Source of the DNA: Vibrio galatheae
Lineage (GTDB): Bacteria; Pseudomonadota; Gammaproteobacteria; Enterobacterales; Vibrionaceae
DNA length: 64,000 nt
Assembly (NCBI RefSeq): GCF_000967545.1
Contig: NZ_JXXV01000018.1
Coordinates: 248,001 to 312,000 of the forward strand
Reading direction: 5' to 3'
The first letter of the stretch is position 1; each line of letters begins with the position of its first letter. Below are positions 8,420 through 17,129 of this stretch, one piece after another. The position numbers and the translations under genes are program-made. A model generated the notes under the pieces. That model was not told the DNA's origin. It saw only the letters and a program-made list of their open reading frames with translations, and ran no database searches.

Positions 8420-9316
8420 ATGAAATCAACAGTCCCTGCTCCATTAAAATCACTCTATGCTTTTGTTGCTGTCGCGGAGGCTGGCAGTATGACAGAAGCC
8501 GCAGAGACACTGCATGTCAGCCACTCTGCAGTGAGTCAATCGATCAAGTCATTGGAAACCCATTTAGGCCAAGCACTATTCAACCGTGTTGGCCGCCAAG
8601 TGACGCTCAATGCATCGGGTCGCCAGTATTATAAGAGTATCGCGCCAGCTCTAGAGCAAATTGGCCGCGCAACTCACCAACTCAAACAAGATAAACACTC
8701 TCACCGTTTGACATTAAATATGGTCAACTCACTGGCAATGCACTGGTGGATACCAAGAGTGAATCAGCTTAACCAATACGCCCCCAACTTAGATGTGCGT
8801 ATATCGACCCTTGTCGGTACGTTTGTTATGGAAGATGAAGGCGTGGATATCGCGGTCATCCACGGCAATGTTGAAGAGTGGCAAGATTACTATTGTGAAA
8901 AGCTTGCGGATGATGAGTTGATCATGGTCGCTAGTCCTGAGCTCGTCAAAGGCATTGATTGTCCTAAAACCCTACTTGAAAAGTATCCTGCCATCATCGC
9001 CGCCAACGATCGACGAAAATATGACTGGGCGGTATGGTGCGAAGCCAACAGTACATCAATTCCGGATCCCGCCAACAACTTAAAATTTGATGCCTCGATT
9101 CAGGCTGTTCAAGCGGCGACTCGTCACCTCGGTGTCTTTGTTACCCACCGGATATTTGTCCGCGATGATGTGCAGCAAGGCTACTTAATCGAAGTAGGAC
9201 AACCAGTTCTCAATCCTCATCAAAAATTTTACTTTGCATGCTTACCAAGCAAACTTAAAAACGAAAATGTATTGCAGTTAAGGAACTGGATCAGAAGAGA
9301 ATTTACCCTTGAGTAA
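8420..9316 (+). CDS. LysR-family transcriptional regulator (GcvA-like)
   Basis: A 298-aa regulator with an N-terminal winged helix-turn-helix (residues 10-67; AGSMTEAAETLHVSHSAVSQSIKSLE) and a C-terminal periplasmic-binding-like effector domain whose WIPRVNQLNQYAPNLDVRIST segment is of the GcvA/AmpR subgroup. No good Shine-Dalgarno sequence precedes ATG 8420. It is divergent from an EamA permease, the classic arrangement of a LysR regulator and its target exporter. The effector is unknown. Confidence 0.88.
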   Translation: MKSTVPAPLKSLYAFVAVAEAGSMTEAAETLHVSHSAVSQSIKSLETHLGQALFNRVGRQVTLNASGRQYYKSIAPALEQIGRATHQLKQDKHSHRLTLNMVNSLAMHWWIPRVNQLNQYAPNLDVRISTLVGTFVMEDEGVDIAVIHGNVEEWQDYYCEKLADDELIMVASPELVKGIDCPKTLLEKYPAIIAANDRRKYDWAVWCEANSTSIPDPANNLKFDASIQAVQAATRHLGVFVTHRIFVRDDVQQGYLIEVGQPVLNPHQKFYFACLPSKLKNENVLQLRNWIRREFTLE

Positions 9317-9609
9317 CCCTTGTTAATAGATTCATTTGTTATAACGGTCTGAAACAAAGCAGATTTTTGAAAGCAGCAAGCTCTCGCTTTATAACACCTA
9401 AAATTTAATAAATTACAAAAATATCGTTTAAATACAGTTAGTTAAACAAAAACCCAATAAAACGTCTTACCATCAATGCCGATTAGTATGTAACTAGACA
9501 GTATAAGTTATTGAGGTTATTAATATCTTGTTAGTTGTAGATTCGTTCAGACATGAAATTTTATTCTAAACTTTGTTGAGGGCTTATAAATCTAACGCAA
9601 AGGAACTCT

Positions 9610-10764
9610 ATGCCGCAACTTGCCTTACATAACATCGAAGAGATGGCAGACATTCGCGCATCACGAAGGCGCAAAGTCATTTTATTTTGTACAGGCGTGT
9701 GCGTCGCGATTACCCTAACCTTTAGTTTGGTTCGCTTTATCGAAAGCAATTACTTCCATGCCAGTATTAATTTGGTTGCTTCCATTTTACTTCTGGCGAA
9801 TATTGCCTACCTCATCAAGCATTCTAAGCCGAAATACAGTGGGCTTCTGCTAAGCTTAGTACTCTTCTCACATGGTCTAATTTTGGTGTTCTACGGACAA
9901 AGTATCGCAGCGCGCTTGTTATGGCTGTATCCGATCACTGCCATCATCGTATTCGCCAACAATTTTAAACTCGGCGCTGCGATGAGCGGATGTTTTTTGC
10001 TCATCGTAGTTGGTGCGCTTCTCTTTTCAGAATCATCGCCATACACGGCCAGCAAGCCGCATGGCATTTTTTTGTTTAGTCTTTTGGCAATGTGTTTACT
10101 GTGCAACATCGCTTCATATCAATACTGCAAAGTGATGGGCTACCTTCAGTCACTGTACAAAGAGGGAATTGAAGATCTTGCCTTTTTGGACAAACTGACA
10201 GGGCTAGCGAATCGGTGGAGTTTTGAAAACTGGGCGCAAAGCAAACTGGAAGAGAAGAAAAACAGTGAAAATGTCACGGCGATGCTGTTTCTAGATATCG
10301 ATAACTTTAAATTTATCAATGATACCTATGGCCATGATGTTGGTGACAGAGTACTGCAACACTTTGCAAGACGATTAAAAAATAATGTACGTAACAAAGA
10401 TCGCCGTACCGACAAACACGATTACTCTATCGCCCGCTTTGCTGGAGACGAGTTCGTGTTACTGCTATACGATGTGAAATCGAAACACGATTTAGAAGGG
10501 ATATTAAAGCGTATCTGTGGCCTTTTTTCCGACAGCTTACAAGCGTCAGAAAGAATCAATAAGCTCACGATTAGCGTTGGTGTTGCTCTCTACCCTCAAG
10601 ATGCCACCACACTTGCTGAGCTGACCCGCTGCGCAGATAAAGCAATGTATGCCGCTAAACATGGTGGCAAAAACCAGTACCGCTTCTATCGCCAAGATAA
10701 AGACCAAAGCTCAGATGACGATAAGGTGACATTAGCCAGTGTGACTTCGCTAAAGCAGGGTTAG
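9610..10764 (+). CDS. Diguanylate cyclase with polytopic membrane sensor
   Basis: A 384-aa protein: five or six transmembrane helices in residues 30-170, then a GGDEF domain starting at LDKLTGLANRWSF (about 193). The signature is AGDEF (residues 278-282), a variant that is still catalytically competent in known cyclases, and the LDIDNFKFINDTYGHD segment is intact. The position of the RxxD inhibitory site carries DKHD, so product inhibition is probably lost. AAGGA lies 6 nt before the ATG. The stop codon overlaps that of the convergent gene downstream (TTAG). Confidence 0.88.
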   Translation: MPQLALHNIEEMADIRASRRRKVILFCTGVCVAITLTFSLVRFIESNYFHASINLVASILLLANIAYLIKHSKPKYSGLLLSLVLFSHGLILVFYGQSIAARLLWLYPITAIIVFANNFKLGAAMSGCFLLIVVGALLFSESSPYTASKPHGIFLFSLLAMCLLCNIASYQYCKVMGYLQSLYKEGIEDLAFLDKLTGLANRWSFENWAQSKLEEKKNSENVTAMLFLDIDNFKFINDTYGHDVGDRVLQHFARRLKNNVRNKDRRTDKHDYSIARFAGDEFVLLLYDVKSKHDLEGILKRICGLFSDSLQASERINKLTISVGVALYPQDATTLAELTRCADKAMYAAKHGGKNQYRFYRQDKDQSSDDDKVTLASVTSLKQG

Positions 10765-11048
10765 CCTGTCATGTACATCAGCCACAAGGACGCAGCCATT
10801 ACGACGATCATCCAAGCTGCATAACGCACCGTATTGTGCTTCTTGCGTTTAGGAGTAACAACCGGTTTCAACGCAGCATCCCTCGCCGCTCTTGCCACCG
10901 CAGACACAGTTCGTTTTTCTACTTCCTCTTTGCGCCGCTCCCGCGCTTTTTGCGCGACTTTACCAAAGCGATGCAGTTGATCTGCGGTTAACTCCTGATC
11001 TGGATCGTATCGATGTTGGGAGTCAGTGTGTTTTGGAACAACAGCCAT
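10761..11048 (-). CDS. Small C-terminally anchored membrane protein, unknown
   Basis: A 95-aa protein with a charged N-terminal two thirds (QKARERRKEEVEKRTVSAVARAARDAA) and one C-terminal helix (AAWMIVVMAASLWLMYMTG), so likely tail-anchored in the inner membrane facing the cytoplasm. ATG 11048 has GGAGG 7 nt upstream, so the upstream in-frame codons to 11054 are not used. I do not recognise a family. Its stop overlaps the stop of the convergent GGDEF gene. Confidence 0.7.
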   Translation of the reverse strand: MAVVPKHTDSQHRYDPDQELTADQLHRFGKVAQKARERRKEEVEKRTVSAVARAARDAALKPVVTPKRKKHNTVRYAAWMIVVMAASLWLMYMTG

Positions 11049-11223
11049 AAGCACCTCCTCTCTTTTGACCGCTTCATATTAATTATAGTCAAGTCTCAGT
11101 AACAGCAGTTTTGATTGTCTCGCTGAGTCTGTTTGGAATTTCCGAATCCGTTTTAGCCAATCAATGCCACTTCATTGTATGTCAGTTCCACATATTGTTA
11201 GGTAAACTGGATCCCAAATAGCA

Positions 11224-11249
11224 AAAAACCACTTAAAAACGTGGTTTTG
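11224..11249 (-). terminator. Terminator of ppnP
   Basis: AAAACCAC (11225-11232) pairs perfectly with GTGGTTTT (11241-11248); on the minus strand the stem is followed by TTGC after a T-rich arm. It is placed 17 nt after the ppnP stop and may also act on the other strand. Confidence 0.75.
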
Positions 11250-11265
11250 GCGCAAAATTTAAAGG

Positions 11266-11553
11266 TTACTTACTAAGATATTCGCACAGGTAAGCTGTCG
11301 GTTGTTGAACTTGTAGGTCAAACGAAGAATCACCAGCGACATTGAAAGACTCCCCAGCTTGGTATGTTACCCACTCTTCTTCGCCCGCAATCTTCACCGT
11401 TAGCGCACCTTTGACCACTGTCATTTTTTCTGGGGCCGCCGTACCAAATGTGTACTCACCGACGGCCATCACACCAACGCTTGAGTCGCCATCTTGCTGT
11501 GTAAAACCAAGTGACTGAACCTGACCTTCAAAGTAACTGTTTGCCTTAATCAT
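11266..11553 (-). CDS. ppnP: Pyrimidine/purine nucleoside phosphorylase PpnP
   Basis: A 95-aa cupin-fold protein of the YaiE/PpnP (formerly UPF0345/DUF1255) family: starts [17 protein letters not shown], has the [28 protein letters not shown] core and ends CEYLSK. Length matches the family (93-95 aa). Known members phosphorolyse several nucleosides to free base and ribose 1-phosphate in salvage. An AAGGAG site precedes the ATG, and the gene stands alone with its own terminator. Confidence 0.93.
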   Translation of the reverse strand: MIKANSYFEGQVQSLGFTQQDGDSSVGVMAVGEYTFGTAAPEKMTVVKGALTVKIAGEEEWVTYQAGESFNVAGDSSFDLQVQQPTAYLCEYLSK

Positions 11554-11903
11554 ATTGATCTCCTTGGGCTAAATGTCTATCCATCAAAATGCTTGTTTTA
11601 ACGGAAATATCTGAATCCGGCAACTAAATTCTTATTATCTCTTCTTTTTCAAATAAATAGCCTTAGCCAACGAATCCTAACGCGGCAAACATATCCATCG
11701 AGCAATTCTACTGCCCGCAATTTTTCTGCTCTTTGATACGCTAGACCATTTTATCTGCATTGTTGAGAGTTCTGGCGTCAGCAAGCTGAAGTAAAATGGG
11801 GGGAAGTTCAAAATTTTCTGAACACTGATTGCGCTCGGTAAGAAACTCCGACAAGCTAGTTCTCCGCCGTACGTTGAATCCCAGACGAAGATCTCACAGC
11901 ATC
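11554..11903. other. Intergenic region between ppnP and the DUF2850 gene
   Basis: About 350 bp holding the divergent promoters of the two flanking genes. I see no convincing ORF, repeat, riboswitch-like fold or terminator in it. An in-frame extension of the DUF2850 gene to 11829 encodes an arginine-rich tract and is probably not translated. Confidence 0.5.
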
Positions 11904-12344
11904 ATGATAAAAAGCCCTGTATTTAAGACCGTGTTCATCATCATCTTTGTCACACTTGCGGTCGCATTCAGCTCGTTGCTTTATTTCAGCTACCAAGACT
12001 ATGTGCACCCAAAACACGTCTATGGTCGGTGGATTGAGGTCGGCGCTCCACCCTACAGAACAGAAGTCCTCACCCTCAATAGTAGAGGGGTCTATCGCAA
12101 CGACCGATTAATTGCGACCCAATTCGAGTTTGATGGTAAACGGATAACCATTAACACAGGTGGTGGTAGGTCAATCTATCAAGTCGCAGGCACATTTGAT
12201 TCTCCTCAGTTGAAAAGATTGGAGCCCAATAGCCCAACTCAACGTTTTATTAAAGAGGGCTTCGAAGATACGATTGATATGCAAGGAGGTGGCGCGGCGA
12301 AAAATCGGCGGGCCGCTCTCTCTGATCATTTTGGCAATCAGTGA
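11904..12344 (+). CDS. DUF2850 protein
   Basis: A 146-aa membrane-anchored protein: one N-terminal helix (VFKTVFIIIFVTLAVAFSSLLYF) followed by a periplasmic beta-rich domain with GRWIEVGAPPYRTEVLTLNSRGVYRNDRLIATQFEFDGKRI, the pattern I associate with DUF2850, a family mostly seen in Vibrionaceae. Function is unknown. ATG 11904 is chosen because it places the helix at the N terminus; the longer frame adds a basic tract. It lies 99 nt upstream of the mscS-like gene on the same strand and may share a transcript. Confidence 0.7.
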   Translation: MIKSPVFKTVFIIIFVTLAVAFSSLLYFSYQDYVHPKHVYGRWIEVGAPPYRTEVLTLNSRGVYRNDRLIATQFEFDGKRITINTGGGRSIYQVAGTFDSPQLKRLEPNSPTQRFIKEGFEDTIDMQGGGAAKNRRAALSDHFGNQ

Positions 12345-12443
12345 CGCCTCTATCACAACGCCCCCTTTCCTCCCGTCGGTTGACTAGTTTAGTACGACCT
12401 AAACACATATACTTTGCCCATCGCGTCCAAATTAGTATCTAAA

Positions 12444-13544
12444 ATGAACGAGTTACTCACGAATATTTCCGACCAATTCGCCCAGCGATTCCCGACTTGG
12501 GACACCAATGTTCTGTTTATTACCCTGGCAAGCCTTTGCACTTGGGTGATCTGGCGTGTCGTACACAACCGACTAGAAACCTTAGTCAGTAAAACCCGCT
12601 TCTACTGGGATGATCTGGTCTTAGAAGCACTCAAAACACCCATCAGTGTGTTGATTTGGTGTTGGCCAGCGACCATTTCTGCTGGTTTATTGCTAGACGA
12701 TTATATGGGTTCCAACCTTGATTGGTTGAACACTCTCAAATTGATACTTGTGATCGGCATATTCCTATGGATCACTTTACGCCTGATTAATAACGTTGAA
12801 GAGAACGTACTAACGCGCAGCGATAAAGACGAGACTACCGTACAAGCGGTTGCGAAAGTGGTACGTTTATTCTTCATTGTGATTGGCGCTTTAACCATAA
12901 TGCAAGCATTTGGCCTAAGCTTATCTGGATTGCTTACCTTTGGTGGTGTTAGTGGCTTAATCGTTGGTCTCGCAGCAAAAGATCTGCTGTCTAATTTCTT
13001 CGGCGGGCTGATGATTTATTTTGATCGTCCTTTTAAAGTCGGCGACTGGATACGTTCACCAGACAGAAAAATCGAAGGGACGGTTGAACGGATAGGTTGG
13101 CGCATGACCATCATTCGCACCTTCGACAAACGCCCACTTTACGTTCCGAACTCGGTATTTAGCAATATTGTGGTAGAGAACCCTTCACGCATGCTCAATC
13201 GTCGTATCTATGAAAACATAGGTATTCGTTACAAAGATGGCGCGAAAGTCGAAACCATTGTCGCCGAGATCAAAAGCATGCTAGAGAATCACCCCGATAT
13301 CGATACCCAGCAAACTCTGATCGTTAATTTCAATGGCTTTGCCCCCTCTTCACTAAGCTTAATGGTTTACACCTTCACACAGACAGTAAACTGGATTCGC
13401 TTTCACGAGGTCAAACAGGATGTGCTACTGAAAATCTACCAAATTATTCAACAGCATGGTGCAGATATAGCCTTCCCAACCCAGACGATTCATCTCCCAC
13501 CTCAACATGCGGGAGAAGAAGTCAACTCAAACCCTGTGTCTTAA
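12444..13544 (+). CDS. MscS-family mechanosensitive channel (YnaI/YbdG-like)
   Basis: Inner-membrane channel subunit of 366 aa. Several N-terminal helices precede the pore helix (GGVSGLIVGLAAKDLLSNFFGG, near residues 168-190), directly followed by the beta domain (PFKVGDWI...IEGTVERIGWRMTIIRT). These gate ion release upon hypo-osmotic shock. Size and the extra helices place it with the medium-sized MscS relatives rather than the 286-aa MscS. ATG 12444 is preferred over an upstream TTG (12414); neither has a strong ribosome binding site. Confidence 0.88.
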   Translation: MNELLTNISDQFAQRFPTWDTNVLFITLASLCTWVIWRVVHNRLETLVSKTRFYWDDLVLEALKTPISVLIWCWPATISAGLLLDDYMGSNLDWLNTLKLILVIGIFLWITLRLINNVEENVLTRSDKDETTVQAVAKVVRLFFIVIGALTIMQAFGLSLSGLLTFGGVSGLIVGLAAKDLLSNFFGGLMIYFDRPFKVGDWIRSPDRKIEGTVERIGWRMTIIRTFDKRPLYVPNSVFSNIVVENPSRMLNRRIYENIGIRYKDGAKVETIVAEIKSMLENHPDIDTQQTLIVNFNGFAPSSLSLMVYTFTQTVNWIRFHEVKQDVLLKIYQIIQQHGADIAFPTQTIHLPPQHAGEEVNSNPVS

Positions 13545-13578
13545 CCAATCATTGCAGTCGCCCATTCACCGCACCGGG

Positions 13579-14826
13579 CTACTGCAATGCCACCTCACGT
13601 TCTACGTTGTCTTCCATATGTGAAGCGACATGATAGAGCCAGATCATGCTCAAACATGCCACAAAACAGAGAGCAAAAAGCCAAGTGGCACCCAGCCACT
13701 CAATCATGGCGCCACCAACAAGTGGGCCTATTGCGAACCCTAACGTGTAGAGCGCTGTTGCGCCAAAGTAAGAACCTCGCAGATGGGCCGGAGCAAGGCG
13801 GTCTATCTGCACGTTAATGGTCGGGAAGGTTATCACTTCACCAACACTGATAACGAAACAAGCCAACGCCCAGCCTAAGGCTGAATTATTCGGTGAGACA
13901 ATAAATCCAACTTGCCCTGCTGTCAGTAACACCATGCCGATTCGAGTCCGAGAAAAGAGTGGTAATTTCTCCAACAATTTGAGCAGTGGGAATTGCAATA
14001 CAACAATAGTCGCGGTGTTAACAACCATCAGCATGGCAATCAGCTTTGCTGCATCTTCAATTCCACTACGAACAATGACCTGAGGTACGGAGGACTCTAA
14101 CTGCGCATAGACGAACATCAACAACAAGTTAGCGAACAAAAGCACAACAAATATTCTATCTTGGCTGATGACCTTCAACGTTTGTCTAAAATTGGGCAGA
14201 GCCGACGCCTGTTTGTGTTGATCATGCTTAAATTTCTTTCGCTCGATGCCAAACATAATCCAAAACGCATAGAAAAAATGGGTAAAACCCGTCACTAAAA
14301 AAAGGCTCTGTGGAGCAGAAAGTGCGAGGGTTACTCCAATCAACGGGCCCGCAGCGCCGCCAATATTGAGTAAGAAATAGCGGGTGTTTAAAGCCAGTTC
14401 TCGGTCTTTCAAATCTTTCAGCGAGTCACCCAGTACTGCCTTTGCTGGCCCATCAATAAGGGGATGCATTAAACCCGTCAATAGAATCAGCAGATAGAAG
14501 TGCCACATCTGCGTCGCGAGGGCGATACCACAATAAGCAAAGAATGCAATAAAGCACCCTGCGACCATCAACCATTTACGTCCAAATTTGTCAGAAAGGT
14601 AACCTGAATAAAGCCCAGTGGACGAGCCAATAAACGCTGAGGCTGCGAGCATTGCGCCGACTTCAACCGCAGACGCCCCATAATCTTGATATAGAAAGAC
14701 AACTAAAAATGGCCAAGCCATAAAGTAGCTGGTTCGAGCGATCAATACACCGATCAGGACAGTCCAAACAGGAAGGTTAAATCGCTTAACCCTCTGCCAT
14801 TGAAATAAGCTTTGTTCTTTATCCAT
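13579..14826 (-). CDS. MFS transporter
   Basis: A 415-aa major facilitator with twelve predicted helices. Motif A (SGYLSDKFGRKW, residues 74-85) sits between helices 2 and 3, and helix 5 has the GGAAGPLIGV pattern that marks drug:H+ antiporter-type members, so export is likely. It resembles the MdtH/YajR-like group; the substrate cannot be read from sequence. A GGGGG run precedes the ATG. It is a single gene convergent with mscS. Confidence 0.85.
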   Translation of the reverse strand: MDKEQSLFQWQRVKRFNLPVWTVLIGVLIARTSYFMAWPFLVVFLYQDYGASAVEVGAMLAASAFIGSSTGLYSGYLSDKFGRKWLMVAGCFIAFFAYCGIALATQMWHFYLLILLTGLMHPLIDGPAKAVLGDSLKDLKDRELALNTRYFLLNIGGAAGPLIGVTLALSAPQSLFLVTGFTHFFYAFWIMFGIERKKFKHDQHKQASALPNFRQTLKVISQDRIFVVLLFANLLLMFVYAQLESSVPQVIVRSGIEDAAKLIAMLMVVNTATIVVLQFPLLKLLEKLPLFSRTRIGMVLLTAGQVGFIVSPNNSALGWALACFVISVGEVITFPTINVQIDRLAPAHLRGSYFGATALYTLGFAIGPLVGGAMIEWLGATWLFALCFVACLSMIWLYHVASHMEDNVEREVALQ

Positions 14827-14917
14827 AACCCCCGCCCACCAACTGATTGCATATTTATTGTTTTTCCAGTATACAAATAATCAATAAAAACAAAAGACTT
14901 AATCATGCGGAGACAAG

Positions 14918-14938
14918 AAAGCCTGCAAACAGCAGGCT
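14918..14938 (-). terminator. Terminator of the MBL-fold hydrolase gene
   Basis: On the minus strand AGCCTGC/GCAGGCT (14938-14932 with 14926-14920) forms a 7-bp stem with a 5-nt loop, followed by TTCTTG. It lies 40 nt past the hydrolase stop codon. Confidence 0.7.
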
Positions 14939-14977
14939 AAAAGTAAAAATAATTTTTAAAACAAGTAGATAACAGGA

Positions 14978-16144
14978 CTAGTTTTGATAGCTAAATTTGA
15001 CTCTTTCGAGATTATATGTCTGTTTTTTCCACCAAAAACTTGTTTTCATCTCCGTTTTCAGTTGTAACGTCTCACCAATCATAGGTGTAACCAATTTGGC
15101 ATCAACAAGGGTTGCTTCCGCAATAAGATCCGTCATTGGTTCATCCCATTTATGCGAGAACAACTCGAATGTCGACCAGTGAACCGGGAAGAGATAATTG
15201 GCTTTCAAGTCATGAAATGCTTGTACTGTGTGCCTTGCCTGCATGTGCCCCCAGTTCTCGACAGGAAATCCCTTACCCTCTTTAACATTGGCCGCAACTT
15301 CAATAAACGCCATGTCAAATGGGCCGAGCTTGTCGCCAATTTGTTTGAAATGTGTATCGTAGGCTGAATCACCACTATAAAACAGGGCATTGTTTCGGCC
15401 TTTTATCGCCCATGAACACCAAAGTGTGGAATTAGAGTCAATCCCTATTCGTCCCGAGTTATGGTTAGCAGGTGTGCAAGTGAGTTTAATGCTGTTCACC
15501 TCAGCGGACTCCCACCAATCTAGCTCCGTTATCTTACTGGGTGACACACCCCATCTTTCCAGCAGTCGCCCCACGGCAAGCGGAACGAAAAAACGCACTT
15601 CTTTGTTGGCATAATAACGAATCGTCGCTTGTTCTAGGTGATCATAATGATCGTGGGAAATAACTATAGCATCAGGTAACGGCAAATTCTCGCGGCTTAT
15701 AGGAGCATTAACATTTCGGTCGAACAGGGTTTTAGCAATCCAAGGCGATGCATATTCAAACACAGGATCAATCAAAATTCGGCTGCCATCGATATTGATA
15801 AATAGACTAGAGTGGCCAAGCCAAGTGACGCGCGTTTCTTCGCTTCGCTGTGCAAGACGTTCCAAGTCAACTTGATGATGAGGTAACTTTACTGCGGGTT
15901 TAAGGGAGCGACGCTGGAATAAGAATTTCCACATCACTTCAGCCATACTCTCAGGCGAAGCAACTTTTGGCATCCGTGCGATCACTTTACTGCCAGAAAA
16001 TTGCTTTGAGGTCGCGATTCGTTGCGCTCTAACCTGTTCGCTCTTTTGTCTTTCTCCCACATTGGTTAGCTTGGAAAAAGAACCAACGCCGAACATATCT
16101 AGCACTGAAATGACTGAGGCTTTAATCACATTACTCATATTCAT
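14978..16144 (-). CDS. MBL-fold metal-dependent hydrolase (NAPE-PLD-like)
   Basis: A 388-aa metallo-beta-lactamase-fold protein. VTWLGHSSLFI (about 107) is followed by the metal motif HDHYDH (residues 164-169), then TPANHNSGR with a later ligand histidine, SGDSAYD with the bridging aspartate, and FPVHWSTF with the last histidine. This arrangement resembles N-acyl-phosphatidylethanolamine phospholipase D and bacterial RomA-like proteins. The N-terminal 40 residues are weakly hydrophobic and could associate with membrane. It is divergent from a tetR gene, and two operator-like arms cover the promoter, so it is probably repressed by that regulator. Confidence 0.85.
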   Translation of the reverse strand: MNMSNVIKASVISVLDMFGVGSFSKLTNVGERQKSEQVRAQRIATSKQFSGSKVIARMPKVASPESMAEVMWKFLFQRRSLKPAVKLPHHQVDLERLAQRSEETRVTWLGHSSLFINIDGSRILIDPVFEYASPWIAKTLFDRNVNAPISRENLPLPDAIVISHDHYDHLEQATIRYYANKEVRFFVPLAVGRLLERWGVSPSKITELDWWESAEVNSIKLTCTPANHNSGRIGIDSNSTLWCSWAIKGRNNALFYSGDSAYDTHFKQIGDKLGPFDMAFIEVAANVKEGKGFPVENWGHMQARHTVQAFHDLKANYLFPVHWSTFELFSHKWDEPMTDLIAEATLVDAKLVTPMIGETLQLKTEMKTSFWWKKQTYNLERVKFSYQN

Positions 16145-16163
16145 GACCTGTTAGCTATCCCAA

Positions 16164-16187
16164 AAAGTAAACGATGGTGTATACTTT
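16164..16187. promoter_or_regulatory. TetR operator arm 1
   Basis: A 24-bp element beginning AAAGTAAACGATGG and ending TATACTTT. It is repeated in inverted orientation 16 bp downstream with one mismatch, and its own ends (AAAGTA ... TACTTT) are inverted, so each arm can bind a dimer. It lies 20 bp before the hydrolase start. Confidence 0.72.
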
Positions 16188-16203
16188 ACGCACGACCAAT
16201 TTA

Positions 16204-16227
16204 AAAGTAGACACCATCGTTTACTTT
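16204..16227. promoter_or_regulatory. TetR operator arm 2
   Basis: Inverted copy of arm 1 (23 of 24 positions), ending 20 bp before the tetR ATG. The symmetrical placement of the two arms suggests one repressor controls both divergent genes. Confidence 0.72.
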
Positions 16228-16247
16228 AGGTGTATTGGATACTTTTC

Positions 16248-16856
16248 ATGATAAAAAGAAGCGATATAAAACAAGAAGATATCATTAAGTCTGCCATCGA
16301 AGTTTTTTCTAAAAAAGGCTTTGAGCAAGCAAGTATGGAAGGTATTTCGAAACATGCTGGTGTATCTAAGCGCACGCTTTACAAATACTATCCAAACAAA
16401 GAAGCTCTATTTGAAGTTATTGTAGATAAGCTTATGTGTCGCTTTGATGACCAATGTGAGGTGGAATTTGAACCTTCTGTTTCAATCGCGCGGCAGCTAA
16501 CCGAACTGACACATAAACAGATGTGCTACCTCGGCAATGAAGACTATCAAATGACCGCACGCTTAGTGATGGCTGAGTGCATTCGTTGCCACGAAACGTC
16601 TAAGGTGCTGGTGTCTAAGTTTGAATCGCTCGGCGATTCTTATGGTTTACAGAAGTGGGCAAAACAAGGCATTCAAGCTGGTCGACTCGATATATCGGAT
16701 GTCTCCGTTGCGATAGAACAGTATATGGGTAGCATCAAAGCCGTTGTATTTTGGCCTCAGTTGATTGCTCACCTCCCGCCACCAAGCACAGACGAGGTAG
16801 AACACGCGATCAACAAAGCAGTAGAAAGTTTTGTTGCAACCTACAAAGTGAGATAG
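16248..16856 (+). CDS. TetR/AcrR-family regulator
   Basis: A 202-aa repressor from ATG 16248 (GTG 16230 is a possible longer start). The N-terminal helix-turn-helix is canonical (MEGISKHAGVSKRTLYKYYPNKEALFEVI, about residues 27-55); the C-terminal effector domain resembles the TetR_C_7/AefR-like group seen in efflux and stress regulators. The divergent hydrolase is the likely target. A strong terminator follows the gene. Ligand unknown. Confidence 0.88.
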   Translation: MIKRSDIKQEDIIKSAIEVFSKKGFEQASMEGISKHAGVSKRTLYKYYPNKEALFEVIVDKLMCRFDDQCEVEFEPSVSIARQLTELTHKQMCYLGNEDYQMTARLVMAECIRCHETSKVLVSKFESLGDSYGLQKWAKQGIQAGRLDISDVSVAIEQYMGSIKAVVFWPQLIAHLPPPSTDEVEHAINKAVESFVATYKVR

Positions 16857-16876
16857 CAACCTAATTGAATTACAGC

Positions 16877-16904
16877 AATAACGCCCCGACTTCGGGGCGT
16901 TATT
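16877..16904 (+). terminator. Terminator after tetR
   Basis: A 12-bp perfect stem, AATAACGCCCCG pairing with CGGGGCGTTATT around an ACTT loop, beginning 20 nt after the stop codon. Only a short T-rich tail follows. Confidence 0.85.
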
Positions 16905-17000
16905 CGTTTAGCTGTTGTCATAAATGACGACGTGATCGAGCAAAGCCAAGACCATTCCGTGCTGTGATTGACGTAGTTTCTTACTTACCCTTTGAGTGAT

Positions 17001-17010
17001 ACTCATCCCC
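17001..17010 (-). promoter_or_regulatory. MalT-box-like site
   Basis: Minus-strand GGGGATGAGT matches the MalT box core (GGGGA[TG]GAGG). It is about 120 bp before the amylase start and 15 bp from a CRP-like site, the architecture of E. coli maltose promoters. A single box is weaker than the usual two or more. Confidence 0.4.
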
Positions 17011-17021
17011 TGAAATAAACG

Positions 17022-17041
17022 AATGTGATTCAGTTCAGAAT
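17022..17041 (+). promoter_or_regulatory. CRP-like site
   Basis: TGTGA-N6-TCAGA, one mismatch from the TGTGA-N6-TCACA consensus, flanked by AA/TT. It is about 90 bp upstream of the amylase start codon, consistent with catabolite-activated expression. Confidence 0.5.
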
Positions 17042-17129
17042 TTGGGGCGTAGAGGCAAGGAAGGATGTCATGCTTTACGCCTTGCGATAGCGTATATGAG
17101 TAAAAATATAACAACCTCAAGGATGTAAC

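Noticed and set aside
16908-17120. A 70-aa minus-strand ORF in front of the amylase gene.
   Set aside because: It covers the CRP- and MalT-like sites and has no coding signature.
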